Shown here piece after piece: positions 46,318 to 55,194 of a DNA stretch of 64,000 nt. The notes under the pieces were generated by a model that had not been told where the DNA came from, made no database searches, and saw only the letters and a program-made list of their open reading frames with translations. Origin of the DNA: Herbidospora daliensis (GTDB lineage Bacteria > Actinomycetota > Actinomycetes > Streptosporangiales > Streptosporangiaceae); assembly GCF_001570585.1 (NCBI RefSeq), contig NZ_BBXF01000001.1, positions 303,691 to 367,690 on the forward strand, written 5' to 3'. The number at the start of each line of letters is the position of its first letter. The stretch's first letter is position 1. A program made the translations under genes and the position numbers.

Positions 46318-47327
46318 GAGAACGCCCTCCGGTTGGCGCGGGCCAGCAGCACCAGGAAGAACGGCGCGCCCAGCATCGCGGTGATGACCCCGATGGGGAT
46401 CTCGTCGGGCTGGTTGAGCAGGCGGGCCCCGACGTCCACCCACACCATCAGCAGCGCCCCGGCCAGGGCGCTGAGCGGCACCACCCACCGGTTGTCGCCG
46501 CCGACGACCATGCGGACGGCGTGCGGCACCATCAGCGCCACGAACCCGATGCCGCCGCTGACCGACACGACCGCGCCGACCGTGATCGCCGAACCGATGA
46601 CCAGCCGCACCCGCAGCCGGTTCACCTCGACGCCCAGGCTCGTGGCCCCTTCCTCGCCCAGGACGAGGGCGTTCAGCCCGGCCGACCGCGACCAGAACCA
46701 CCCGGCGAAGACCGCGACCACGATCGCGGGGACGGGCAGGTCGCTCCACTGGGTGCCGGACAGGCCGCCGAGCGTCCAGAACAGCGCCGACCGCAGTTGC
46801 GAGTCGGGCGAGTTGAGCACGATGAAGTTGGTCGCGGCCTCCGCCAGCGCGGCGACGGCGACCCCCGACAGGATCAGCCGGGTGACCCCGAGCTGCCCGC
46901 CGTTCCGGGCCAGCAGCAGCACCACGGCGAAGGTGGCCATGGCGCCGGTGAAGGCGGCCACGGGCAGCAGCCACGACAACCCGGACATCAGGGCCAGGAC
47001 CGCGCCCAGTGACGCCCCGGAGCTGGCGCCGATCAGGTAGGGGTCGGCCAGCGGGTTGCGCAGCACCCCCTGGAGCACCGCGCCGGTGACGGCCAGGCCC
47101 GCGCCGACGATCGCGCCGAGCAGGACCCGGGGCAGCCGGATGTCCCGCACGATCACCGCCGGCGGCCCCGTGGGAGCGTCGCCGAAGACGATCCGCCACA
47201 CGTCCGTGAAGGGGATGTCGACCGGTCCGAGCCCGACGGCGGCGATCAGGGACAGCCCGAGCAGCACGGCGAGCAGCACCACCGAGCCCGCCAGGGTCAC
47301 CCGCCGGGCGGCGGCGCGCACGGTCAA
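46314..47327 (-). CDS. Metal-chelate/siderophore ABC importer permease (FecCD type)
   Basis: ~337-aa permease with about 9-10 membrane segments. FecCD signatures: IRLPRVLLGAIVGAGLAVTGAVLQGVLRNPLADPYLIG, SSGASLGAVLAL, GGIGFVALMVPHAVRMVVGGDNR and IPIGVITAMLGAPFFLVLL. A TTG at 47327 overlapping the binding-protein stop (TTGA), or the GTG at 47321, are both possible starts. A single permease gene means a homodimeric channel. Confidence 0.88.
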   Translation of the reverse strand: MTVRAAARRVTLAGSVVLLAVLLGLSLIAAVGLGPVDIPFTDVWRIVFGDAPTGPPAVIVRDIRLPRVLLGAIVGAGLAVTGAVLQGVLRNPLADPYLIGASSGASLGAVLALMSGLSWLLPVAAFTGAMATFAVVLLLARNGGQLGVTRLILSGVAVAALAEAATNFIVLNSPDSQLRSALFWTLGGLSGTQWSDLPVPAIVVAVFAGWFWSRSAGLNALVLGEEGATSLGVEVNRLRVRLVIGSAITVGAVVSVSGGIGFVALMVPHAVRMVVGGDNRWVVPLSALAGALLMVWVDVGARLLNQPDEIPIGVITAMLGAPFFLVLLARANRRAFS

Positions 47328-48271
47328 CGGGCGAAGCCCTCGGCGAGGGCCTTCAGCGCGCGGCCGCTGCGCAGGCCGGGCTGGAGGTCGTTGACGGGGA
47401 CGACGACGAACCGGTTCTCCTTCACGGCCGTCACGTCCTTGATCGGGGCGTAGGAGCGCATCCACTCGATGGACTCGTCGGCGGGCTCGAAGACCTGGTC
47501 CTCGACGATGATCACCTGGGGGTCGCGCTTGACCAGTTCCTCCCAGGAGACCTGGCCGAACTCCGTGGTCTCGGGGAAGATGTTCTGCCCGCCGGCCCGG
47601 CGGGCCAGGTCGTACACCAGAGTGGTGGCGCCGCTGGTCAGCGGCTTGTCCTTGCCTCCGGCGTAGTCGAAGACGCGCAGCGCGGGGGTGACGGGGGTGA
47701 CGGCGTCGACCTCCGCCTTGAGGGTGGCGACGAGCTGCTCGGCCCGGTCCGGCACGCCGAAGATCCGGCCGAGGGCGCGGAGGTCGTCGTAGGTCTGCTC
47801 GACGGCGGCGGTGCCGCCGGGGCAGCTCGCCGAGAGCAGGTGGCTGTTGACGCCCTCCTTCTGCAGTACGGCCCGGTCGCCGAGCGCCTTGGGGCCGTAG
47901 TCGTCGGGGTAGCCGCTGACGACCAGGTCGGGGGCGGCGGCGTAGACGACCTCCTTGGACGGGGGCGGGAAGGCCGATTCGGAGATCACCTTCACGCCGG
48001 TCAGGTCCGCGGCGTACTCGCTCATGATGTCGGTGGCCGCGACGGTGCCGGCCAGCCGGTCCTTCAGGCCCAGGGCCAGCACGACCTCGGTGGCGACGGT
48101 GCTGGAGGTGACGATCCGGCGCGGCGGCTCGGCGTAGGTGTAGACGGCGCCGCAGTTGCTCACCTCGACCGGCGCGGGGGCCGCCGCCGGGGCCGGGGCC
48201 GCCGTGGGGGCGGGGGCCGCGCAGGCGGTCAACAGGGCGAGAGCGGCCAGGGCCGTCAGGGGCTTGTGCAT
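47324..48271 (-). CDS. Metal-chelate/siderophore-binding lipoprotein (FecB/BtuF type)
   Basis: 315-aa lipoprotein, lipobox LALLTAC, short Ala/Pro linker (APAPTAAPAPAAAPAP), then a class III binding fold: YAEPPRRIVTSSTVATEVVLALG, PDLVVSGYPDDYG, DPQVIIVEDQVFEPADES. Probably captures the returning peptide-metal complex, or another chelate. Its first 16 nt overlap the end of the TfuA-like gene, so it is translated from the same transcript as the peptide-modifying enzymes. Confidence 0.88.
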   Translation of the reverse strand: MHKPLTALAALALLTACAAPAPTAAPAPAAAPAPVEVSNCGAVYTYAEPPRRIVTSSTVATEVVLALGLKDRLAGTVAATDIMSEYAADLTGVKVISESAFPPPSKEVVYAAAPDLVVSGYPDDYGPKALGDRAVLQKEGVNSHLLSASCPGGTAAVEQTYDDLRALGRIFGVPDRAEQLVATLKAEVDAVTPVTPALRVFDYAGGKDKPLTSGATTLVYDLARRAGGQNIFPETTEFGQVSWEELVKRDPQVIIVEDQVFEPADESIEWMRSYAPIKDVTAVKENRFVVVPVNDLQPGLRSGRALKALAEGFAR

Positions 48272-49320
48272 CGGTTCTCCTTGGGGACGACACGTGCGGC
48301 GTACTCGCCGCGGACGCGCAGGGTGTCGAGGATCGCGGCGGGCACGTCGCCGGCGACCTCGGTGGCGGCGGCCACCAGGCACGCCTGGTCGGCGGCGAAC
48401 GCGGCCAGCCCGGCCGGGCCGAGGTCGGCCAGGTCGGCGGCCGGGACGCGGTCGGTGACCAGGGCGATCCACTCGTCGAGGGCGGCCCCGTGGGGGCGGG
48501 CGCCGGTGGCGGCGGCGACCAGGCGCAACGTGGCGGCGCGTTCGAGCTCGTCGTAGCGGCCTTCGGCGCGCAGGCCGTCGAGGACGGCGTCCACGACCGA
48601 GGCGGGCAGCACGGCGCGGCCCGCGGGGCGCACGGCGCGCCACTGGGAGGTCTGCTCGAAGTGCCAGGAGCGCTCGGCGGGCCGGACGCCGTCGCGGGCC
48701 AGCAGGTCGAGCAGCGCGAGGGCGTCGGCGAGCTTGACGTCGCGCCGCCCGGTGGGCAACCACGCGCGCAGCGGGCTGTCGCGGCCCGCCAGCAGTTCGG
48801 GCCAGCGCCGGTCGGGATAGTGCAGCGCCTTCGCCGTCGCGGCCAGTTCCGCCGCCTCCTCTGCGGGCAGCACGCCTTCCCGTACGGCGGCGCGCAGCGT
48901 GGCCCGGATGCTGACCATCGCCTCGTTGACCGGGCGATAAGCGTGCCCGGCGTCGAGGTGGGCGACCGCGACCTCGTCGTCGTCGGTGAGTTCCCCAGCG
49001 ACGATCGCCCGGTAGACCTCGCCGACGCCGGTCATGCCGAAGGGGGCGAGCTCGGCGGCGCGCAGGGCGCCCATGCTGGCCGCCCCGGCCACGGCGACGC
49101 CTTCGGACATCGCCCAGAGGATCTCCTTGTGCCAGACGGCGGGCACCCGTTCGTACACCCCGTCGATGAGAGCGATGACACGCGGGCGGCCGGCCGCGAC
49201 GACGGCGGCCACGTCGCCCTGACCGGCGGGGGGCAGCACCGCGACGTCGCGGCCGGGCAGGGCGTCGACGATCCGGCCGGCCGGGATCGTCGGACCGGCG
49301 AAGACGGCGATCTCAGGCAT
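48256..49320 (-). CDS. TfuA-like protein, partner of YcaO for backbone thioamidation
   Basis: 354-aa TfuA-family protein: MPEIAVFAGPTIPAGRIVDAL, IALIDGVYERVPAVWHKEIL, and the TfuA core MSEGVAVAGAASMGALRAAEL followed by GVGEVYRAIVAGEL. TfuA proteins recruit or supply sulfur so that an adjacent YcaO converts a peptide amide to a thioamide, as shown for thioviridamide-type peptides and methyl-coenzyme M reductase. Overlaps the upstream YcaO gene by 8 nt. Confidence 0.9.
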   Translation of the reverse strand: MPEIAVFAGPTIPAGRIVDALPGRDVAVLPPAGQGDVAAVVAAGRPRVIALIDGVYERVPAVWHKEILWAMSEGVAVAGAASMGALRAAELAPFGMTGVGEVYRAIVAGELTDDDEVAVAHLDAGHAYRPVNEAMVSIRATLRAAVREGVLPAEEAAELAATAKALHYPDRRWPELLAGRDSPLRAWLPTGRRDVKLADALALLDLLARDGVRPAERSWHFEQTSQWRAVRPAGRAVLPASVVDAVLDGLRAEGRYDELERAATLRLVAAATGARPHGAALDEWIALVTDRVPAADLADLGPAGLAAFAADQACLVAAATEVAGDVPAAILDTLRVRGEYAARVVPKENRCTSP

Positions 49321-50563
49321 TGGCGCCCGCCCATCCGGCGGCGAGCGCGCGAGGGCCGGGCAGGGTCGGTTCGCCGGTGAGCGCGCCGGCCCCCTCCAGG
49401 CCGGGGACCAGCGCCTTGACCACCGGCACGCCCAGCGACGGGCGGGTCAGGTCGACCGCGGTCACCTGGTCGAGTCCGGCCGCCGCCAGCCGGTCGAGCA
49501 GCCAGTCGAGGTCGTCGCCGAGCAGGTCGTGGTCGGCCCCGGCCACCGTGAACGGCCGGGCGTGCGGGAGGGTGGCGCGCAGCGCGTCGCGGAACTCCTC
49601 GACCCCGCCGGTGTCGGTGGTCTGCGCGTAGCGCTCCCGGGTGACGTCGTCGCGCGCGCCCGAGATGGTGATCAGCCGCGACTGCGCCGCCTCCGTCAGC
49701 GCCCGCTGCACCGCGACGGCCGGGTGGGGGTGACAGCCCAGCCCGGTGGCGGCGGGCAGCGGCCGGAACGGGTCGGGTTCGGCGGCCACGACGTGGCACA
49801 GCACCACCGGCACGCCGAGGTCGGAGGTGAGGTCGAACAGCGCCGCCTCGACGCCCGCCCGGTCGTAGCGGTCGAGCAGCCGCGCCGTCTCGGGGTCGGT
49901 CAGCGTGGCGGCGTCGATCCGGGCCCCGGCCTGGGCCGGGCCGTCGCGCAGGTCCCACAGGGCCGCCGCGTCGCGTTCGATCAGTTCGCACAGCGCGTGG
50001 ACGAGCGCCTCCAGCGTGCTGTTGCCCCCGGCCAGCCCGTTGCTGTCACGCGAGAGCCCGTGCCCGGTCAGCGCGGGCGGCAGGGTGAAGTCGAGGCTCA
50101 CCGCCTCGTACGGCACCGCGCGCGGTTCGCCCGTGCGCACGTCGGCGCCGTCGATCCACAACAGCGGGGTGACGTCGTCGAGCACCCCGTCGGCGGTGCG
50201 CGGCAGGAGGCGCGGGTCAAGCGCCGCCGGGCCCAGTTCGGCGGGCCGGGCCAGCCGCAGCGGGCGGTCGACGACCTCGGCGTGGGCGTGCTCGACGGCC
50301 TCCATGGCCGCCGACACCCGGCTCGCCGCGCGGCTGACGCCCTTGCCCTGGCTGACCGACAGGCTGCGGGCGTTGGGCCGGTACGCGGTGGCGACCGGGA
50401 TGCCGATGAGGTCGAGACCGGTCACGTCGGCGACGCGGGTCACCCCGCAGGCGGCCAGCGCGGGGCCGAGCCGCCGCCAGGTGTCGTCGAGGGTGGCGGC
50501 GCGGTGGGTGCCGGTCGTGGTCAGCTTGCGGCCGGGGCGGTCGAGGTTCCAGGGGTCAGACAT
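49313..50563 (-). CDS. YcaO protein 1, TfuA-associated type
   Basis: 416-aa YcaO ATP-dependent kinase that activates backbone amides. RVADVTGLDLIGIPVATAYRPN and SLSVSQGKGVSRAASRVSAAME are features of TfuA-linked YcaOs; the ATP/Mg site appears as MEAVEHAH and CELIERDAAALW. C-terminal SLGVPVVKALVPGLEG is conserved, and there is no proline-rich azoline-type end. Overlap with the TfuA gene supports a thioamide-forming pair. Confidence 0.9.
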   Translation of the reverse strand: MSDPWNLDRPGRKLTTTGTHRAATLDDTWRRLGPALAACGVTRVADVTGLDLIGIPVATAYRPNARSLSVSQGKGVSRAASRVSAAMEAVEHAHAEVVDRPLRLARPAELGPAALDPRLLPRTADGVLDDVTPLLWIDGADVRTGEPRAVPYEAVSLDFTLPPALTGHGLSRDSNGLAGGNSTLEALVHALCELIERDAAALWDLRDGPAQAGARIDAATLTDPETARLLDRYDRAGVEAALFDLTSDLGVPVVLCHVVAAEPDPFRPLPAATGLGCHPHPAVAVQRALTEAAQSRLITISGARDDVTRERYAQTTDTGGVEEFRDALRATLPHARPFTVAGADHDLLGDDLDWLLDRLAAAGLDQVTAVDLTRPSLGVPVVKALVPGLEGAGALTGEPTLPGPRALAAGWAGANA

Positions 50564-51731
50564 GGGGCACCGGCAGCCTCTCGACGCGGCCGGGCAGCGG
50601 GTCGAGGCCCGCGCCCAGGAAGGGGTAGGCGGCCGGACCGGTGGAGCGCAGCCCCGGCACCACGACCCGGGCCACCCGCACTCCCACCTCGGCCAGGTCG
50701 GGCGGGGTGAGGTCGACGGTGATCACGTCGAGATCGGGGGCGGCGGACGGCGTACCAGAAGGCACACCGCCGGCGAGGCGGTCCCGGACGGCCGAGGCGA
50801 CCCGCGCGTCGGCGAGCAGCTGCAACGTGCAGAGCACATCGGTGGCGTCGCCGAGGTCGGGGGCGTAGGAGTCGAGATACCGGCGGTCGGCCCGGTGCGG
50901 TCGCAGCGGACCGGCCGGGCGTTCCCACTCCGGCACCCCGGCGGCGACCTCGGCGAGGGCGTCGAGGGACCGCAGCGCCTCGGCGGCCGCCGACCGGGCC
51001 GAGCCGGTCGCGCAGCCGACGCCGACCAGGCCGTCGGGCGTGACCGCCGCGCAGAGCACCACCGGCGCGCCCGGCCTGTTCGGCACCGACCGCCAGGTGA
51101 GCTCCGCCCCGGCCGGGGCGGGCAGCGGCGGCCCGTCGGCCAAGGGGAAGGCCGCTCCCCCGTGCCAGGCGGTGGCGAGGGCGTGCCGTTCCAGGACCTC
51201 CGCGAGCGCCGAGGCGCGGGCCGCCTCCAGGGTGGGCCCGGCGGCGATGCCCGCCGCGATCGGCAGGTGCGCCGGGCGGCCCCGCACCAGGCTGTGCTCG
51301 CCGGCCGGCAACCAGACCAGCGACGCGGGCACCCACACCCGCTTTCCGTCGCCGGTCCGGCCGGGCGTCCACGAGAGCACGTCGTCGCGGCGCAGGCCGG
51401 CGAACGGGAAGCCGGGCCGGGCGTGCTGCTCCGGGGAGTAGAGGGCGAGCCGGTCGGGGTCGACGGCGGCGTCGAGGTCGTGCCAGGTCGCGCGTCTCAG
51501 GTCGGCGGGGACCAGGTGGCCGGCGTACCGTTCGGCGGCCTCGCCCAGCGCCCGGAGCCGGGCGCGGGCCGGGTCGCCGAAGGACGCGCCTCCGGTGAGG
51601 GGGTTGCCGAGGGGGTGGGCGAACCGGCCGGTGGCGGCCAGTTCGGCGGTCGCGGTGTGCAGCACGGCGTGGCTGCGCCCGGTCTCCAGCCGGGTGACCG
51701 GGCCGGTGCGGGGGTCGAGCAGGGCGTCCAT
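50556..51731 (-). CDS. YcaO protein 2, azoline-type
   Basis: 391-aa YcaO. ATP-site motifs GEAAERYAGHLVP and LAEVLERHALATAW, plus VRVARVVVPGLRSTGPAAYPFLG. Ends LPVPHV, a short form of the proline-rich C-terminus of azoline-forming YcaOs. Similar to YcaO 3 next door but clearly diverged (no cysteine in the GHLVP region, where YcaO 3 has CGNFVP). Probably cyclodehydrates Ser/Thr of the precursor with the ThiF-like protein. Confidence 0.85.
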   Translation of the reverse strand: MDALLDPRTGPVTRLETGRSHAVLHTATAELAATGRFAHPLGNPLTGGASFGDPARARLRALGEAAERYAGHLVPADLRRATWHDLDAAVDPDRLALYSPEQHARPGFPFAGLRRDDVLSWTPGRTGDGKRVWVPASLVWLPAGEHSLVRGRPAHLPIAAGIAAGPTLEAARASALAEVLERHALATAWHGGAAFPLADGPPLPAPAGAELTWRSVPNRPGAPVVLCAAVTPDGLVGVGCATGSARSAAAEALRSLDALAEVAAGVPEWERPAGPLRPHRADRRYLDSYAPDLGDATDVLCTLQLLADARVASAVRDRLAGGVPSGTPSAAPDLDVITVDLTPPDLAEVGVRVARVVVPGLRSTGPAAYPFLGAGLDPLPGRVERLPVPHV

Positions 51732-51739
51732 CGGATCTC

Positions 51740-53119
51740 TCAGGTGTGCGGGAGCGGGACGAGGTTGACGTCGGCCTCCGCGAGCGGGGCGGCGCGCAGC
51801 CCGAGGCGGACCGGATCGGCGTAGAGCCGGTCGCCGCCGAGGAAGGGGAAGGCGGCGGGCGGGTTGGAGTAGGCGCCGGGCACGATCACCCGGACCACGC
51901 GGGCGCCCGTCGCGGCCACGTCGGGGGTGGTGAGGTCGACGGCGTGGGCGCGCAGCCCGAGCGCCGCGATCCGGTCGAGGTAGGCGCGGCGGACGTCGCC
52001 GGTGATCGTCGGCAGGTCGCCGAGGCGGACCGGCTCGGCCGGGCCGGTGATGGGGCCGAGTTCGGCGGCCATCGCCGGGTCGAGCCAGATCTGGCTGTGG
52101 CAGGCCAGATCCACCACATCGCGGAAGTCGCTCCGGTAGGAGGCGGCGTAGGCGCGGTCGGGCCGGTGCGGCTTGAGCATGTCCGGGCTGAGCACGCCGT
52201 CCTCGACGGCCTGGTAGATCGTGCCGTCGGCGTCCAGCAGGCCCAGGGAGTAGATGCGCAGGGTCACCGCCTCGGCCATCGCCTTCGCCACCGCGTGCGC
52301 CGGATCGGGCCGGGCGGCGACGCCGAACGTGCGGATGCCGAGGGCCGGGTCGTGCAGCAGGACGCCGATCACCGCGACGTCGAACGTCGTCGGGATGCTC
52401 ACCACGCGATAGCGCAGGTCCCCCGCCGCCCGTCCCCAGCCGGGGCCGAGGCCGGCGTCGGGGCGCAGCAGGTGGGCCAGCCGGGCGTCGGCGACGTCCA
52501 CAGGGGAGGCCGGCAGCCGGTTGGCCCACCAGATGACGGTGGCGTCCCGCTCGATGACCTCCTCCAGCCCCGAGGTCAGCGCGAAGCGCAGGTCGGGACC
52601 GGCCGCGAGCCCGGCGAGCATGGCGTAGTTGGTGGCGGGCTCGGCCGCGCGCGGCGGCACGAGGTAGTTGACGAAGACGAGGGAGGCGGGCACCCACACC
52701 GGCGGCCCGTCGAGGGTGGAACCGCGGATCCAGAGCACCGGCAGGTCGGCGGTGAACGGGACGAACGGGCAGCCGGGCTCGGCGTACTGATTCGCCGAGT
52801 ACAACGCGAGGGTCGCCGGGTCCAGGGCGTTCTCCCCGGCCGCGCTCAGTTCCGTGTACGTCGCCCGCCGGAGCCCGGCCGGGACGAAGTTGCCGCAGTA
52901 CCGTTCGATCGCCTCGCCCGCCGCGCTCGCGCGGGCCCGGCCGGGGTCGTGGAAGGCGGTGCCGGTCGCGACCCGGTCGGCGGGCCAGGGCAGGAAGCCG
53001 GAGATCCCGGCGACCGAGGCGGTGCACACGTCCAGCCCCTGCGGCCACCAGGGCTCGGGCGGCACCGGGTCGAGGCGGGTGATCAGCCCGGTACGCGGGT
53101 CAGGCGGCGGCAGGCTCAT
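51740..53119 (-). CDS. YcaO protein 3, azoline-type
   Basis: 459-aa YcaO. Motifs GEAIERYCGNFVPAGLRRATY, GLEEVIERDATVIWWANRLP, TGARVVRVIVPGAYSNPPAAFPFLGG, and a C-terminus LVPLPHT. Longer than YcaO 2 by ~70 residues around IWIRGSTLDGPPVWVPASL. Start ATG 53119 overlaps the CocE-like stop as ATGA. Having two azoline-type YcaOs plus a thioamide-type one in a single operon is unusual. Confidence 0.85.
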   Translation of the reverse strand: MSLPPPDPRTGLITRLDPVPPEPWWPQGLDVCTASVAGISGFLPWPADRVATGTAFHDPGRARASAAGEAIERYCGNFVPAGLRRATYTELSAAGENALDPATLALYSANQYAEPGCPFVPFTADLPVLWIRGSTLDGPPVWVPASLVFVNYLVPPRAAEPATNYAMLAGLAAGPDLRFALTSGLEEVIERDATVIWWANRLPASPVDVADARLAHLLRPDAGLGPGWGRAAGDLRYRVVSIPTTFDVAVIGVLLHDPALGIRTFGVAARPDPAHAVAKAMAEAVTLRIYSLGLLDADGTIYQAVEDGVLSPDMLKPHRPDRAYAASYRSDFRDVVDLACHSQIWLDPAMAAELGPITGPAEPVRLGDLPTITGDVRRAYLDRIAALGLRAHAVDLTTPDVAATGARVVRVIVPGAYSNPPAAFPFLGGDRLYADPVRLGLRAAPLAEADVNLVPLPHT

Positions 53120-54435
53120 CGAGGACCTCCCGGGACCAGCAGTTCGACGTCGGCGACCGTCACGACGACCGGCGTCTCCGGCGCGGGGTGGCGGGGGTGC
53201 CGCCCGACGGTGAGCTCCAGGTGCAGGGTGTGGCCCGCCGGGAGGTCGACGGCGACGGGCGCGCAGCGGAGCTCCGCCGTTCCGCGTCCGGGGGTGATCG
53301 GCTCGGCGCCGTCGCTCAGCCGGGTGCGCACGCCCGCCGGGGTCTCGTGGACGAGCGTGGCGACCAGTTCGGCGGGCCGTCCGGTCTCCACGCGGCAGCG
53401 CACCCGCGCCGCGCCGTGCCAGCCGACCCCGTCGGCGACGCTCAGGCGGACGACGTCGGCGCGCGGCCCGACGGCCGACAGGTCGGCCGAGTGGGGCAGC
53501 GACGGATGGGGGTCGGCCGGGTCGTGGTCGATCGACGCGCGCGCCGGGCCGGTCAGCGGCAGGGTGCGCAGCGCCGGGCGGGCGACCGGCCGGGGGTCCT
53601 TCGTTTCCCACCGGTTGCTCCCGAGCACCAGGCAGCGGTGCCCGAGCTCCGGGTCGGCGCCGGCCGCGACCGCCGCGAGCCACGAGAGCGCCAGCTCGGC
53701 GGGGTCGGGGCCGGCCGGGATGTCGATCGCGCACTCCGCCTGGAGCCGGTGCGTCAGCGGCGACGCCCACCCGCCCATCACCACGGTCGCCCGCCGGGCC
53801 AGGGCCGCCTGGCGCAGGGTGGTGGCGGCCGAGCCGCAGTACCAGCTGCCCAGGTGCAGGGTCGGCACACCGGCCGCGCGGATGCGCGACACCGCCCTGC
53901 GGGCCTGCGGTTTCCAGCAGCCCGGCGCGGGCGGCCAGTCGCCCAGCGGCACCGGCCAGACCGGCCGGGTCAGCGCCAGGTCGTAGAGGCCGGGGCGGAG
54001 CCGACGGCCGCCGCCGATCTCGGTACGCCACCACAACTCCTCGTCGACCGCCAGGGCGGCGTCGGGCCAGGGCTGGCGGCTGACCACGCCCCGCACCGAC
54101 GGGTGGCCGACGGCGCACCACGCGGCGTACGCCTCATAAGCGGTGCCGTAGAGATAGGTGACGCCGTCGGACCAGGGTTGCGCGGTCGTCCAGTCGAGGG
54201 CGGCGTGGCCGTCGGCCAGCTCGTCCGCGCCGGCCTCGAAGTCGCCGGGCGAGCGGTAGCGGCCGCGCAGGTCTTGGAGGACCACGGCCAGGCCCGCGCG
54301 GGTCAGCGCGTCGGCCTCGGGCCACAGTCCGGCCGTGCCGTAGGGGGTGCGGACCACGACGGTCGGCGCGGGCAGCCGGTCGGGCAGGAAGACGTCGGCC
54401 ACGAGCCCGCCGGCCGGGACGTCGATCATGATCAC
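53116..54435 (-). CDS. CocE/X-Pro-peptidase-fold protein lacking the catalytic serine
   Basis: 439-aa alpha/beta-hydrolase of the CocE/NonD type with the usual C-terminal jelly-roll (VRCRVETGRPAELVATLVHE, LPAGHTLHLELTVGRHPRH). VVLQDLRGRYRSPGDFEAG and LDWTTAQPWSDG match the family, but the nucleophile elbow GxSYxG reads GTAYEA, with Ala near residue 99 and Ala for the last Gly. His (SPLTH) is kept. It is therefore likely not a hydrolase of the normal kind and may bind or fold the peptide. GTG start overlaps the ThiF-like stop as GTGA. Confidence 0.75.
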   Translation of the reverse strand: MIMIDVPAGGLVADVFLPDRLPAPTVVVRTPYGTAGLWPEADALTRAGLAVVLQDLRGRYRSPGDFEAGADELADGHAALDWTTAQPWSDGVTYLYGTAYEAYAAWCAVGHPSVRGVVSRQPWPDAALAVDEELWWRTEIGGGRRLRPGLYDLALTRPVWPVPLGDWPPAPGCWKPQARRAVSRIRAAGVPTLHLGSWYCGSAATTLRQAALARRATVVMGGWASPLTHRLQAECAIDIPAGPDPAELALSWLAAVAAGADPELGHRCLVLGSNRWETKDPRPVARPALRTLPLTGPARASIDHDPADPHPSLPHSADLSAVGPRADVVRLSVADGVGWHGAARVRCRVETGRPAELVATLVHETPAGVRTRLSDGAEPITPGRGTAELRCAPVAVDLPAGHTLHLELTVGRHPRHPAPETPVVVTVADVELLVPGGPR

Positions 54436-55163
54436 GGCCGCTCCGTCATGAGCCCGCCGGGCACCGGCAGCACGGGATGCCGGGCGAGCAGCCCGGTCGC
54501 CGGGTCGAAGCCCGCCTGGACGCCCGTTCCCGGCGCGTCCCGGCCGTGGAGGTGGGCCCACACGTCGGCGACGATCAGCGCGGCGGCGACGTGCGCCCCG
54601 GCCGGGTGGGCCCGGTCGGGCTCGGGCGCGCCGCCGGAGTCGAGCCACGCCCAGTGGGCGGCCAGTTCGTCCGGCCACGGCGAGGCGGCCAGGCGGCGTA
54701 ACCGCAGATCCTCGTAGGAGGCGGTGCCGGGGCCGGTCCAGAAGGGGCCGGCGTACCAGCGCCGCCCTTCGGCGAAGCCCACGTGCAGCGCGGCGCCGCC
54801 CGCCCTGGCCTCGACGTCGAGCCGCCGGAACAGGGCGTCGCGCGGCCACGGCGCGACCGCGATTCGTACCGCGACCTCGTCGTCGTCGCCTGCGGCGAGC
54901 AGACCGGCGCCGCCGAGCAGGTGGGCGAGCGCGTCGAACAGCGGGCCGTCGCCGGTCAGCGCGACCGCGCCCGGACGGCGCACCGGGACCGGCGTCAGCA
55001 CGCCCTCCTCGGCGAAGACCTCCGTCAGGCCGGGGTCGTCGAGCGGCGGGCGCTCGGGGCGGTCGCCTTCGGGGGCGGACACGGCGAGGAAGTCCTCTTC
55101 CGGGGTGTGCACCAGCCAGCCGTCCGGCGTCGGGACGAACGACACCCCACCGGCGAGCTCCAT
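54432..55163 (-). CDS. Ocin-ThiF/E1-like partner protein
   Basis: 243-aa protein placed right after the precursor gene. The N-terminal part (FVPTPDGWLVHTPEEDFLAV...GLTEVFAEEGVLTPV) could be a peptide-recognition (RRE-like) domain. The C-terminal part, YAGPFWTGPGTASYEDLRLRRLAASPW, resembles GPxxxPGxxxCxxCxxxR of Ocin-ThiF/E1 proteins of azoline RiPPs, but both cysteine pairs are missing. Such proteins bring the leader peptide to YcaO. RBS GGAAGGAAACCC before the ATG. Confidence 0.65.
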   Translation of the reverse strand: MELAGGVSFVPTPDGWLVHTPEEDFLAVSAPEGDRPERPPLDDPGLTEVFAEEGVLTPVPVRRPGAVALTGDGPLFDALAHLLGGAGLLAAGDDDEVAVRIAVAPWPRDALFRRLDVEARAGGAALHVGFAEGRRWYAGPFWTGPGTASYEDLRLRRLAASPWPDELAAHWAWLDSGGAPEPDRAHPAGAHVAAALIVADVWAHLHGRDAPGTGVQAGFDPATGLLARHPVLPVPGGLMTERP

Positions 55164-55194
55164 TGGGTTTCCTTCCTGCTCTAGGCTGCGGGGA

